Below, piece by piece: positions 36,386 to 50,227 of a stretch of DNA of 64,000 nt. Source of the DNA: Neocallimastix lanati (nom. inval.) (taxonomy: Eukaryota > Neocallimastigomycota > Neocallimastigomycetes > Neocallimastigales > Neocallimastigaceae); assembly GCA_016946835.1 (NCBI GenBank), contig JACVTC010000256.1, positions 16,001 through 80,000 on the forward strand. Reading direction: 5' to 3'. How positions within the stretch are numbered: the stretch's first letter is position 1; each line of letters starts with the position of its first letter. A program made the translations under genes and the position numbers. The notes beneath the pieces are model-generated. The model was not told the origin of the DNA, did no database searches, and saw nothing but the letters and a program-made list of their open reading frames with translations.

Positions 36386-39300
36386 AATATATTTTAACTA
36401 TTTAAATAAATATTTTGATATATATTTAAATGAATATATATTAATTAATTAAATAAATATTTTGTTATATATATAAATGTATATATAATAATTATTTAAA
36501 TAAATATTTTGATATATATATTAATGAATTTATAATAACTAATTAAATAAATATTTTGATATATATTTAAATGTATATAATAATTATTTAAATAAATATT
36601 TTGATATATATATTAGTGAATATATAATAATTATATAAATAAATATTTTGATATATATATTAGTGAATATATAATAATTAATTAAATAAATATTTTGATA
36701 TATATATTAGTGAATATATAATAAATAATTAAATAAATATTTTGATATATATTTAAATGTATATAATAATTATTTAAATAAATATTTTGATATTTATTTA
36801 AATGTATATAATAATTATTTAAATAAATATTTTGATATATATATTAGTGAATATATAATAAATAATTAAATAAATATTTTGATATATATATTAGTGAATA
36901 TATAATAAATAATTGAATAAATAATTTGATATATATATTAGTGAATATATAATAAATAATTAAATAAATATTTTGATATATATATTAATGAAAATATAAT
37001 AATTAATTAAATAAATATTTTGATATATATATAAATGTATATATATTAATTAATTAAATAAATATTTTGATATATATTTAAATGAATATATATTAATTAA
37101 ATAAATAAATATTTTGATATATATATTAATGAATATATATTAATTAATTAAATAAATATTTTGATATATATATTAATGAATATTTAAATAAAGAATAAAA
37201 TAAAGATAAAATAAAATAAAGAATAAAATAAAGATAAAATATAATAAAGAGAAAAAAAATAAAATAAAAAAAATAAAATAAAATAAAGAATAAAATAAAG
37301 AATAAAATAAAAAATAAAATAAAATAAAGAATAAAATAAAAATAAAGAATAAAATAAAAATAAAGAATAAAATAAATCAAAATAACATAAAATAAAATAA
37401 AGAATAAAATAAAGAATAAAATAAAATAAAAAATAAAATAAAATAAAGAATAAAATAAATCAAACCAACATAAAATAAAATAAAGAATAAAATAAAGAAT
37501 AAAATAAAGAATAAAATAAAAATAAAATAAAATAAAATAAAATAAAAAAGAAATAAAATAAAATAAAATAAAGAATAAAAAGAAATAAAATAAAAATAAA
37601 ATAAAATAAAATAAAATAAAAATAAAATAAAATAAAATAAAAAATAAAATAAAAAAGAAATAAAAAAAAAATAAAGAATAAAATAAAATAAAAAATTAAA
37701 ATAAAATAAAACATAAAGAATAAAATAAAATAAAATAAAGAATAAAAAAGAAATAAAATAAAATAAAGAATAAAAAAGAAATAAAATAAAATAAAGAATA
37801 AAATAAATCAAAATAAAGAATAAAATAAAATAAAAAATTAAAATAAATCAAAATAAAGAATTGAATGAAATAAAAAATTAAAATAAAATAAAATAAAGAA
37901 TTGAATAAAATAAAATAAATAATGAAATATAAAATAAAATAAAACATAAAAAATAAATAAAAAATAAAATAAAAAAAATAAAATAAAACATAAAGAATAA
38001 AATAAAATAAAACATAAAGAATAAAATAAAATAAAACATAAAGAATAAAATAAAATAAAGAATAAAATAAAATAAAACATAAAGAATAAAATAAAATAAA
38101 GAATAAAATAAAATAAAACATAAAGAATAAAATAAAATAAAACATAAAGAATAAAATAAAATAAAGAATAAAATAAAGAATAAAATAAAATAAAATAAAA
38201 TAAAGAATAAAATAAAATAAAATAAAATAAAGAATAAAATAAAATAAAATAAAATAAAGAATAAAATAAAATAAAATAAAATATAGAATAAAATAAAATA
38301 AAATAAAATAAAATAAAATAAAATAAAATAAAATAAAAAATAAATCAAAATAAAATAAAATAAAGAATAAAATAAATCAAAATAAAATATAATAAAGAAT
38401 AAAATAAATCAAAATAAAATAAAATAAAAAATAAAATAAAATAAAATAAAGAATAAAATAAAATAAAATAAAATAAAGAATAAAATAAAATAAAATAAAA
38501 TAAAGAATAAAATAAAATAAAATAAAATAAAGAATAAAATAAAATAAAATAAAATAAAATAAAATAAAATAAAATAAAATAAAATAAAATAAAATAAAAT
38601 AAAATAAAATAAAATAAAAAATAAATCAAAATAAAATAAAATAAAGAATAAAATAAATCAAAATAAAATATAATAAAGAATAAAATAAATCAAAATAAAA
38701 TAAAATAAAAAATAAAATAAAATAAAATAAAGAATAAAATAAAAAAGATATAAAAAAAAATAAAGAATAAAATAAAAAAGATATAAAAAAAAATAAAGAA
38801 TAAAATAAAAAAAAATAAAGAATAAAATAAAAAAAAATAAAGAATAAAATAAAATAAAATAAAGAATAAAAGAGAAATAAAATAAAATAAAATAAAATAA
38901 AATAAAGAATAGAATAAAATAAAATAAATAATAAAATATAAAGAAATAAAATAAAACATAAAAAATAAATAAAAAATAAAAAAAAAAAAAAATAAAACAT
39001 AAAGAATAAAATAAAGATAAATAAAATAAAATAAAGAATAGAATAAAATAAAATAAAGAATAAAATATAAAGAAAATAAATAAAAAAAATAAAATAAAAC
39101 ATAAAGAATAAAAAAAAAAATAAAATAAAACATAAAGAATAAAAAAAAATAAAATAAAACATAAAGAATAAAAAAAATAAAATAAAACATAAAGAATAAA
39201 AAAAATAAAATAAAACATAAAGAATAAAAAAAAATAAAATAAAACATAAAGAATAAAATAAAATAAAGAATAAAATAAAATATAATAAGGAATAAAATAA

Positions 39301-42300
39301 ATCAAAATAAAATATAATAAAGAATAAAATAAATCAAAAAAAATAAAATAAAAAAAAAATAAAATAAAACATAAAGAATAAAATAAAGATAAATAAAATA
39401 AAATAAAGAATAGAATAAAATAAAATAAAGAATAAAATATAAAGAAAATAAATAAAAAAAATAAAATAAAACATAAAGAATAAAAAAAAATAAAATAAAA
39501 CATAAAGAATAAAATAAAATAAAATAAAATAAAATAAAATAAAATAAAATAAAATAAAATAAAATAAAATAAAATAAAATAAAATAAAATAAAATAAAAT
39601 AAAATAAAATAAAAAATAAATCAAAATAAAATAAAATAAAGAATAAAATAAATCAAAATAAAATATAATAAAGAATAAAATAAATCAAAAAAAATATAAT
39701 AAAGAATAAAATAAATCAAAAAAAATAAAATAAAAAAAAAATAAAATAAAACATAAAGAATAAAAAAAAGATAAATAAAATAAAGAATAAAATATAAAGA
39801 AAATAAATAAAAAAAATAAAATAAAGATAAATAAAATAAAATAAATAAAATAAAATAAAGAATAAAATAAAATAAAATAAAGAATAAAATAAAGATAAAT
39901 AAAATAAAATAAAGAATAGAATAAAATAAAATAAAGAATAAATAAAATATAAAGAAATAAAATATATCATAAAAAATAAATAAAAAATAAAATAAAAAAA
40001 AATAAAATAAAACATAAAGAATAAAATAAAGATAAATAAAATAAAATAAAGAATAAAATAAAAATTAAAATAAAATAAAAAAGAAATAAAATAAAACATA
40101 AAAAATAAAATATAAAGAAATAAAATATATCATAAAAAATAAATAAAAAATAAAATAAAGAATAGAATAAAATAAACATAAAGAATAAAATAAAACATAA
40201 AGAATAAAATAAAGATAAATAAAATAAAATAAAGATAAATAAAATAAAATAAATAAAATAAAATAAAGAATAAAATAAAATAAAATAAAGAATAAAATAA
40301 AGATAAATAAAATAAAATAAAGAATAGAATAAAATAAAATAAAGAATAAATAAAATATAAAGAAATAAAATATATCATTAAAAAATAAATAAAAAATAAA
40401 ATAAAAAAAAATAAAATAAAACATAAAGAATAAAATAAAGATAAATAAAATAAAATAAAGAATAGAATAAAATAAAATAAAGAATAAAACAAAGATAAAT
40501 AAAATAAAATAAAGAATAGAATAAAATAAAATAAAGAATAAAACAAAGATAAATAAAATAAAATAAAGAATAGAATAAAATAAAATAAAGAATAAAACAA
40601 AGATAAATAAAATAAAATAAAGAATAGAATAAAATAAAATAAAGAATAAATAAAATAAATAAAGATAAATAAAATAAAATAAGAATAGAATAAAATAAAA
40701 TAAAGAATAAAATAAAATAAAATAAAGAATAAAATAAAATAAAATAAAGAATAAAATAAAATAAAATAAAGAATAAAATAAAATAAAATAAAGAATAAAA
40801 TAAAATAAAATAAAGAATAAAATAAAAAGAAATAAAATAAAATAAAAATAAAATAAAATAAAATAAAAATAAAATAAAATAAAATAAATAAAATAAAATA
40901 AAATAAAATAAAATAAAATAAAGAATAAAATAAAAAGAAATAAGAATAGAATAAAATAAAATAAAGAATAAAATAAAGATAAATAAAATAAAATAAAGAA
41001 TAGAATAAAATAAAATAAAGAATAAAATAAAATAAAATAAAGAATAAAATTAAATAAAATAAAATAAAATAAAATAAAATAAAATAAAGAATAAAATAAA
41101 ATAAAATAAAATAAAAAATAAAATAAAATAAAATAAAATAAAAAATAAAATAAAATAAAATAAAATAAAAATAAAATAAAATAAAATAAAATAAAGAATA
41201 AAATAAAGAATAAAATAAAATAAAAAATAAAATAAAGAATAAAATAAAATAAAAAATAAAATAAAATAAAATAAAATAAAATAAAAAATAAAATAAAATA
41301 AAATAAAATAAAATAAAGAATAAAATAAAAAAGAAATAAGAATAGAATAAAATAAAATAAAGAATAAAATAAAGATAAATAAAATAAAATAAAGAATAGA
41401 ATAAAATAAAATAAAGAATAAAATAAAATAAAATAAAGAATAAAATAAAATAAAATAAAGAATAAAATAAAAAAGAAATAAAATAAAATAAAGAATAAAA
41501 TAAAATAAAATAAAATAAAAAATAAAATAAAATAAAATAAAATAAAAAATAAAATAAAATAAAATAAAATAAAGAATAAAATAAAGAATAAAATAAAATA
41601 AAAAATAAAATAAAATAAAATAAAATAAAAAATAAAATAAAATAAAATAAAATAAAATAAAAAATAAAATAAAATAAAATAAAATAAAATAAAGAATAAA
41701 ATAAAAAAGAAATAAAATAAATAAAATAAAATAAAGAATAAAAAAAAATAAAATAAAAAATAAAACGAAAAATAAAAACATTTAATGACTATTTTTTTTT
41801 TAAGGAATATATTATTTTTAGCAATACTTTTTTTATTTAAAAGAATAATTTTTTTTAAATAATATTTTATTCTTTTAAATAATATTTTATTTGAAGTTTA
41901 TTTTAAAGTATCATTTTTTTTTTATTATTAAGAATATTTTTTTTTTTTAGGTATAGGTACTTTTTTTAAATACAAATATTTTTAAGACTTTTTTAATTTT
42001 TAAATATAAGAATATATATATATTTTATTATTTAAATATTTTTATTGAATATTTTATTTTATATTTATTTATTTATTTTTTTTTAAAATAAAAATAAATA
42101 AGAAAAAAAAAAAAAAAAAAAAAAAAAAACTTTAATACTAATTTAACATTATTTATTAAAACTGCTTATTTATTAATTCAATTATTAAAAATTTAGTTAG
42201 CCACATTTTTCGAAATACTATAATTCCATATTCATTAGTATATTAAAATATTTATTTATATTATTAATATATATTCATTAAAATATATAATAAATAATTT

Positions 42301-45300
42301 ATTTATATTATTAATATATATTCATTAAAATATATAATAAATAATTTATTTATATTATTAATATATATTCATTAAAATATATAATAAATAATTTATTTAT
42401 ATTATTAATATATATTCATTAAAATATATAATAAATAATTTATTTATATTATTAATATATATTCATTAAAATATATAATAAATAATTTATTTATGTTATT
42501 AATATATATTTATTAAAATATATAATAAATAATTTATTTATATTATTTATATATATTCATTAAAATAGATATTAAAATATTTATTTATATTATTAATATA
42601 TATTCATTAAAATATATATCGAAATATTTATTTAAGTAATTAATAAATATTCATTAATATATATATCAAAATATTTATTTAAGTAATTAGTAAATATTCA
42701 TTAATATATATATCAAAATATTTATTTAAGTAATTAATATATATTCATTAATATATATATTAAAATATTTATTTAAGTAATTATTTTATTTTTTTTATTC
42801 TTTATTTTATTTTATCTTTATTTTATTCTTTATTTTATTTTATTTTTTTTATTTTTTATTTTATTTTTTTTTTATATTCTTTATTTTATTTTATTTTTTA
42901 TTATATTATTTTTTATTTCTTTTTTATGTTTTATTTTATTTATTTTTTATTTTATTTATTTTTTATTTTATTTTATTTATTTTTTATTTTATATTTTTAT
43001 ATTACAATTTTTTTTATATTTTGATTTATTTAATTAGAAATTGCTTTAAAGAAAATATTTTATTGTATTAAAAAAAAAAAAAAAATAAATAATTTATTAG
43101 TTAAAAATTAAAATAATAAATAATTAATCTTATAAATATTAATAACTATTAATTGAATATATATAAATTATTTGATGGATGATATAATCCATTAAATTAA
43201 AAATTTAATATTATAAATAAATTTTTATTAAACATAAAAATATATCAAAACAATTTTTTCTTAAAATATTATTTAATTTTAATATGATTAACATAAATTA
43301 AAGATAAATTATCCTATGATAATTTCATTTTTTTATGTAAAAATCATTTATAGTTCATGTGGAAAACATAAATAAATGACAAAATAGCATATGATTTTAC
43401 ATAATTTTATGAAAATAAAGCATTATTTTTCATGTGGAAAACATAAATAAATGACAAATTATCATATGATTTTTACATAATTTTATGTAAAAAACATTAA
43501 TTTTTCATGTGAAAACATAAATTAATGACAAAATATCATATGATTTTTACATAATTTTATGTAAAAAAACATTAATTTTTCATGTGAAAAACATAAATTA
43601 ATGACAAAATATCATATGATTTTTACATAATTTTATGTAAAAAAACATTAATTTTTCATGTGAAAAACATAAATTAATGACAAAATATCATATGATTTTT
43701 ACATATTTTTATGTAAAAAAACATTAATTTTTCATGTGAAAAACATAAATTAAAGACAAACTATCATATGATTTTTACATAATTTTATGTAAAAAAACAT
43801 TTATTTTTCATGTGAAAAACATAAATTAATGATAAAAAAAATTAATGATGAAATATCAAATGATGATTTATATAATTTAATATAAGAAAACAAATAAAAT
43901 TATATTTTATTTTTTTATATTTAATTGCAATTATTTTAAATTATATAATTATTAATAGATTAGTATGTTGTTTGAATAATACTAATCAATATTAAAAATT
44001 TAAAAATTTTTTATATTTATATTTATTTTTTATTTTATATTTTATATTAGATTTTAATTTATTTTAAATTATTACTTAGATTTTAATTTACATTAGAATA
44101 AAGTTAATTAATTAAATTTATAATGATTAAATAATTAATAACATATAATTATGATATTATAAAATTTATATTTTTAATTTTATAATGATTAAATAATTTA
44201 TAACATATAATTATGATATTATAAAATTTATATTTTTAATTTTATAATGATTAAATAATTAATAACATATAATTATGATATTATAAAATTTATATTTTTA
44301 CTTTTATAATGATTAAATAATTAATAACATATAATTATAATATTAATAAAATTTTATTATTTAATAATGATTAAATAATTAATAAAATTTACTATGATAT
44401 TAGAGAAATTTTTATTTTTAATTAAATAATTATTAAATAATAAATAATATATCATTATTATTTATATTTTTAATTTGATAATGATTAAATAATAAATAAA
44501 ATATATATATAATATTATTAAAATTCACATTTTTAATTAAAATATAATTTTTAAATAAAATTTAAATTTATATTTTAATAATTAATTATATATTATATTG
44601 TGAAGTATATATAATTATATTGATAATAAATATTATTTGCAATATATTAAATTTTAAATAAAATATTACAATTTTTAAATAATAATTTACTTAATCTCAA
44701 TGATAGTATATAAATACAGCTATTATTTTATTAATAAAAATTTAAATTATATTATAAATGATATGAACAATTAAATTTTAAAATTATTAAAAATATTTAT
44801 TTTATTTGTTTAATTATTAGTAAAAAAGAATAATAAGAATATTACATTATACATATGGAAAAATTTATAATATTAAAATTTAATATAGAAGATAAAAAAA
44901 AAAATTTTTTTTATATATTTATATAAAATAAATAAAAATATTTAATTTTTTTTTTTTAATTTAAAATTTTGTTATTTTTTGTTTTAATGTATAAATTAAA
45001 AAAAAAAATGAAAGTTTATTTTAAAATATAATGTATATATATAAAAAATTTTTTTTTATATTCAGGTATATATAAAAATTGAAATTTTTTATTTTTAATT
45101 AGTTCAGAATTATTTTATTTTTACTATTAATGTATAAAAAAATAAACATAAAAATAATTATTTATATTTTAAATTAATAATAATAAATTTAAAAATTTAT
45201 AAAAAAATAATTTTATGTAAATAATGTATATTATTAAATTATGTTTTAAGTGGTAAAATGATATAAATTTATATTAATATATAAATATAATTATTTTTTT

Positions 45301-45789
45301 AGAATATAAAATTTAAATGATTTTTCAATTTAAAATTAAATACTTTATATAAAAATTTCAATTAATATATAATATTAATTTAAATAAATTTAAAATTTAA
45401 TAGTATAAGATTACTTCTATTTAAATTTAATATTAAATATTATTATATTATTATTAAAATATTTTATTTATTATAGTATATTTTTAGTAATTAGTATTAA
45501 CGTTTGAATATAATAATCTTGATAGATTACTATAAATATTAAAATATTTCGTTTTTAAAAAATATAATTATTCGTATAAAATAATATATATATTATTTTT
45601 ATTATTTATTTTATTTATTTTCTAAATAAAAAGAAAATAAATTGCAATAAAAAATATTTAAAAGAATTAATAATTGAAATATTTTTTTATAAAGGAAAGT
45701 ATTTATTAAAAAAATTAATAAAAAAAAAAATATTAATATAATTAAATTAATTTAAAAATTCAATTATCGAATATTTTTAGTTTTATAAT
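34145..45789. repeat. Large duplicated non-coding block, copy B
   Basis: Direct repeat of 1-11697. Sub-features in order: small inverted-repeat element (34180-34464), second inverted-repeat element (35771-36042), 47-48-bp array with fewer units (36400-37182), AAATA tract (37183-41779), inverted 47-48-bp array (42240-42782), inverted T-rich tract (42783-43005), 76-bp array with six units (43335-43860) and a roughly 62-bp array (44105-44500). Open frames across 37144-41781 are pentamer-repeat artefacts. Unlike copy A, the sequence does not stop after TTTTATAAT but continues into 45790-46570. Confidence 0.9.
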
Positions 45790-46570
45790 TAATAAAGAAA
45801 TATATTTAATATATTTTAAATTGATTTATTAAAATTAGTATTTTCATTTTAATTTATATTTTATCAATAATAATTTCAATTATTTTAAATTTCAAATTAT
45901 AAATTTAGAAAATTGTATATATATATTAAATTATTATTATAATGGAAAGGTATAAAATTATTTATATTATTACAGTTTATTAGATTTTAAAAATATATAA
46001 TTTTTGATTAATATAATAAGTTTTTATTTATATAAAATACTTTCAAGTATAAAATTAAGAAAATTTATTTTCAATTATGAACAAAATATTAATATTTAAT
46101 TTAATAAATAAAAATAAGATTTATTTAAAATTTATTGTTAAATTTAAGGCTAATAATTTTTATTTTATAATTAAAATGATTAATATTTTGTTATTAAAAT
46201 AAAAACAAATAACTTTTAAGATTATTTAATATTTAAAATTGAAATAAAATTATTTAAATATAAATTAATTTAAAAAATAAAGAAAATTTAGTTTAAATGA
46301 AATTTATAAATTTGTTAAAAATTTTCCAATATAAGAGTAAAACGGATTCATTGAAAAAATAAAATTAGTCTAACTAATTTAAAAAATTAAATTATTTTAT
46401 AAGAAAGAAATAAAAATAAAAAATAAAGATAAATTTAAATTATTATTTATTTAAAAAGTATGAATAAAAAAGAAAATAATATAAATTATAAAGGAATTTT
46501 ATTTGTTTAATTAAAGAGATAAAAAGAACAAAAAAAAAGAAATAAAAAATCTTTTTAAAATCACGTGATA
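45790..46570. other. AT-rich sequence present only after block B
   Basis: About 780 bp with no ORF or ordered repeat, lying between the point where copy A ends and the telomere-like junction. It ends with CACGTGATA. It looks like block sequence lost from copy A, though an insertion in B is the alternative. Confidence 0.5.
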
Positions 46571-46592
46571 AGGGGTTAGGGGTTAGGGTTAG
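46571..46592 (+). repeat. Telomere-like junction repeat, longest example
   Basis: About three units mixing TTAGGGG and TTAGGG (AGGGGTTAGGGGTTAGGG then TTAGG), with the G-rich strand reading rightward, abut a retroelement 3' end. The mixed register and variable unit number across junctions argue for added repeats rather than a fixed element sequence. Confidence 0.8.
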
Positions 46593-46623
46593 GTTTTAAA
46601 CGTTATAATTTTATTTAATAAAA
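46593..46623 (-). mobile_element. Ultra-short 5'-truncated retroelement end
   Basis: About 31 bp (TTTTAAACGTTATAATTTTA and on) duplicate the 3' terminus of the gag-only element and are themselves capped by a further TAGGGTTAGG. This is what an almost immediately aborted 3'-end-first insertion would leave. A local tandem duplication of the terminus is the alternative. Confidence 0.6.
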
Positions 46624-49281
46624 TAGGGTTAGGTTTTAAACGTTATAATTTTATTTAATAAAATTAATCAAAATAGTTAATACATTATTAATGTATATAT
46701 AATTACATGGAATCATGACTACATGACTTTGAGTAATTTAATACAAATTTTTAATAAGAAGAAAAAATTCAGTAAAATAGTAAAGTAAATATTTAAAGAG
46801 TTTAAGATTTTAAGGAAGAAAAATTATTCTTTTTTAATAAAGTAAATGATTAATTAAAGTAATTCTAATTAAGAATTTTTTTTTAATAGTTATCTAAAAG
46901 AATATAAAGTTTTTATAATCTAGTAGAATATTTTAAAATAAAATTTATAAAGAAATTAAATTTTTAGTTTGTTCGTAAAGTAAGTATATTTAATTAAGAC
47001 TGAAATCGTATGAAATATATTTATTCATTGATATATTTCATAGATTCAATAATATCCTCCGAACTATAATCCATAGGTTTTAATGGATTAATAGTTGTAT
47101 TCAGGATGTTAGGGGAATTGGATATTATAGTATCACTATACATATCCATCCCTGCTTCCTGATAGTGCTCAATTGGCACTGTAGGAGTTAACGTTGAGGA
47201 GATAATTGAATCATTATCATCCTCTGTGCATTGGTCGTCATCCTCAAAGAGTTCAGACGTACCTTTGAATTCTGGGGATTCAAGAGGGCCACTTGGACTA
47301 GCAGCCTTAAAAACAGCAAAGCCCTTTGATGGGCTAATTACCCTTTCCTTTAGCGCTAGGGCAAAGGCAGAAATAGCTTCTTTACTAGAGCGACGGGCAG
47401 CATTGGCTACTTTTGGGTTCGAGCCAGACGAGTTAGCTGGGGTACCTTTGGGGGTAGCTGGAGCATTATCGGGGGCACAGCCCGAGGGAGGAGCAGCGAA
47501 GTTGTTACCTGAGGTAGAGACTTCTGCATCAGGAAGTACAGTAGGTGTGGGCGTAGGAATATTAAATTTGGTAAATTTAATATTTTGGATAACATTAGAA
47601 AAGAAGTCCTTAACATAATCAGGACTTCTTTCTCTATTAATAGTTTCAGATATTCTTCGGTAGCAAGCTTTTTCTATCCTAAGAATATCTTCACCATTTG
47701 CTGTTGAGGCATTTTCAACAGCTACGGGGTTAAAGTTTTCGAGAACTTTAAATGAGTTTTCAAAAACTTTAAGAATATCAGTAATCATTGGTTTGAATTT
47801 TTTGAGAACTGTAAGTTCACAAATGTCCTTACCAATGAACGAGACATTTCTGATGTAGAAATGTCTAATACCAAGATTACTAAGGCATTTTTTAACAATC
47901 CAGATGGGTTGTCTTTGTATGCCTTGAATATATAAAAGGTCAAGGTCTTCCTTTCGGATGATCTTGGGTTGTTTCAGAATGAGATTCAGGACACTTTCCT
48001 GAATTATGGGGAGACCATCTTCCTGGCTCTTGATTCGTCGAAGTTGGAGAGGAAGATGGTCGGCATTCTTTTCAAGGAATCTGTAATTTCTTTACATTTT
48101 CCCTTTTTTTCTTCTATCATTTTTTTAATCCTCTCCTTTTTCTCTAATATTTCAAGAGAAAGGCGAGAGGGTGCGACTTCAGAATTATTAGGTAGCACTG
48201 GGTTAAGTGCTACTGGTTGATTTTGGATCTTAGAAATTTTGGATAAAAGTTTACTTTTATCCTTTTTCCAAGATTCTTGGAACAAATTAAACGCATTAGT
48301 AAGATTGGATATTTCAATCTTACTATTATTATACAGATTTTTTAAATGAGCGTTCTCAGTTCTAAGACGATTAAATTCATCTAAATTGAACTGATTAAGC
48401 TCTTCGGTTGGCGAGTCCTGGTGCCTTGGGAGATATCTCTCAATGGTAGGACTGCGTTCTTCTTCCAGAGGATTATTTTTTCTTTTACCGAGAGTTTCGG
48501 TAACTGGCTTCTTGAATAATCCTTCTTGAGATATTCTTTCTTCCGATTTCCTTAAAGTAGGAAAAACCGGCGTCAAGACGGGTTCTTCAGTAATACTATG
48601 ATTACTGATATTTTTTTCTTCAGGTTCTTCCATCTCAGCATCTTGGGTCGATACTGCAATGGATGGGGTAGTAGCGGTAGCAGCAGTAATAGGACTAGTA
48701 GCAGGAATAAGTCCAGCAAATAGAAGGGTTTGATTATCTATAATCTCTTCTTTGTCTTCTAATTCTGGTCGGTAGTAGTCGAATTCGCAACAGAAATGAT
48801 TTCTTAACTTAAGCACGTCTAAGGGTCTCGTATGCCCTGTTAACGGCTTTTTTATATCTGTTTTTAATTCATCTTTTGGATTAGGACTCTTAAAGGGAAG
48901 AGTGATGAATTTCTTCCCATTCTTGAAAGTGATTTCCGTTTTGTTTTCATTAAGAGAGACGATCCCATGATCATAAAGATCAATGAGGTACGCCTTAAGA
49001 CTGGTAAAGGGGCAACCATTATTACACTTCTTCTTCTTTTTGTTGATGCAGATGAGGCGGGTTTCACTCGTCTTAGTGAATGTTCCCCCACATCTTCTGC
49101 ATCGGATCGGAGTAGGACGTCCGTCCGTGCTTTGGGTTTTACCACTAAGAATAAAGGAATAGTGGTAAACTCCGAAACTTCTAAAAACTTCTTCTCCTTT
49201 AGATGGCATTTTTTTTTTAGAAAATAATTATAAGAGATTAAAATTTATAAGAATATTTAATTATTAAGAATATTTTTATTT
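46624..49281 (-). mobile_element. Gag-only LINE-type retroelement, copy B
   Basis: The same unit as 11698-14361, starting at its own AGGGTTAGG tail (46624-46632). Its 5' edge at 49281 is met directly by the next TTAGGGTTAGG junction. The ORF is frameshifted (see 47021-49209). High similarity to copy A implies recent duplication or recent activity of one source. Confidence 0.7.
47021..49209 (-). pseudogene. LINE ORF1, frameshifted copy
   Basis: Colinear with the intact ORF1 at 12101-14290. One G is missing in a GGG run near 48075-48077, so the frame from ATG 49207-49209 ends early at 48004 after 401 codons, about 22 of them out of frame. The remaining C-terminal part, including SFIGKDICEL and the Ala/Pro tail, is open in the original frame down to 47021. 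Other differences are few (for example CAFTN versus CPFTS near residue 66, and APSSG versus APPSG in the tail). A sequencing or assembly error in the G-run cannot be excluded. Confidence 0.8.
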
Positions 49282-49291
49282 TAGGGTTAGG
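49281..49291 (+). repeat. Telomere-like junction repeat
   Basis: TTAGGGTTAGG lies between the 5' edge of the gag-only element and the 3' end of the following truncated element. It has the same orientation as the other junctions. Confidence 0.75.
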
Positions 49292-50210
49292 TTTTAAATT
49301 CTTTTATTTATTTAAGATTTACAAAGTATTACATGTATTTGATAAATATAATAATTACAAGAATAAAATATAATAATATAAAAATTATTTAAAGTATTTA
49401 CTAAATATAACTATTATAAGAATTAATAAGTAATTTAAAATATTAAATATTATTACTAAGTTAAAATTAATAAAGATTTAACTAACTAATAAAATTATTT
49501 AATATTAAAATATTTAAAGTTTGATAAAAAATATAAATTTAAAGTTATTAAAATTTTGATCAAAAATAAATTTAAAGTTATTAATGTTTTGATCAAAAGT
49601 AAATTAAAGTATTTAAAGTTTTGATTAAAAAGTAAAACGGATATACTAAATATGTCCATTATCTAAAAAAGGAAAATATTCTAATTAACTATATCTAAGA
49701 GAAAATTTATGAAAATTTAACAAACTTAAAATTCATATACTGAAATCCCATGAGGAATTTCAATATCTTGACTATCTCTAAAAGGAAATATTAAAAAAAT
49801 AACTATTATTAAGTATTAATAACTATAAGAAATATAACTTATTTAAGAAATTAGAATATATAATTATTAAAAGTAAATAATTATATAAGATAATAATCTA
49901 AGTATTATATAAGATATTAATCTAAGTATATAACTATAAAAAGTAATAATAAAAATATATAATTATATAATTATTAAAATAAATAATTATATAAATGAAT
50001 AAAATATATAATTATAAATGAAATATAATTATATAATAAAATAAAAAATATAATTATTAAAACAAATAATTATATTAGGTAATAATAAAAATATATAATT
50101 ATAAATAAATAATTATATAAGTGAATAAAATATAATAAAATATATAATTATTATAAGTAAATAATTATATAAGTGAATAAAATATAATAAATTATATAAT
50201 TATTATAAGT
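49292..50210 (-). mobile_element. 5'-truncated copy of a LINE 3' end (919 bp)
   Basis: It aligns base for base with 50228 to about 51130 (offset 936) with a handful of substitutions and small indels, then stops at the next telomere-like junction. It contains only the 3' non-coding part of the large element to its right. It reads as an insertion that was truncated at its 5' end and then capped by another element. Confidence 0.8.
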
Positions 50211-50227
50211 AGGGGTTAGGGGTTAGG
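50211..50227 (+). repeat. Telomere-like junction repeat
   Basis: AGGGGTTAGGGGTTAGG precedes the 3' end of the full-length element (TTTTAAATTC). It matches the junction at 11698 in repeat type and number. Confidence 0.78.
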
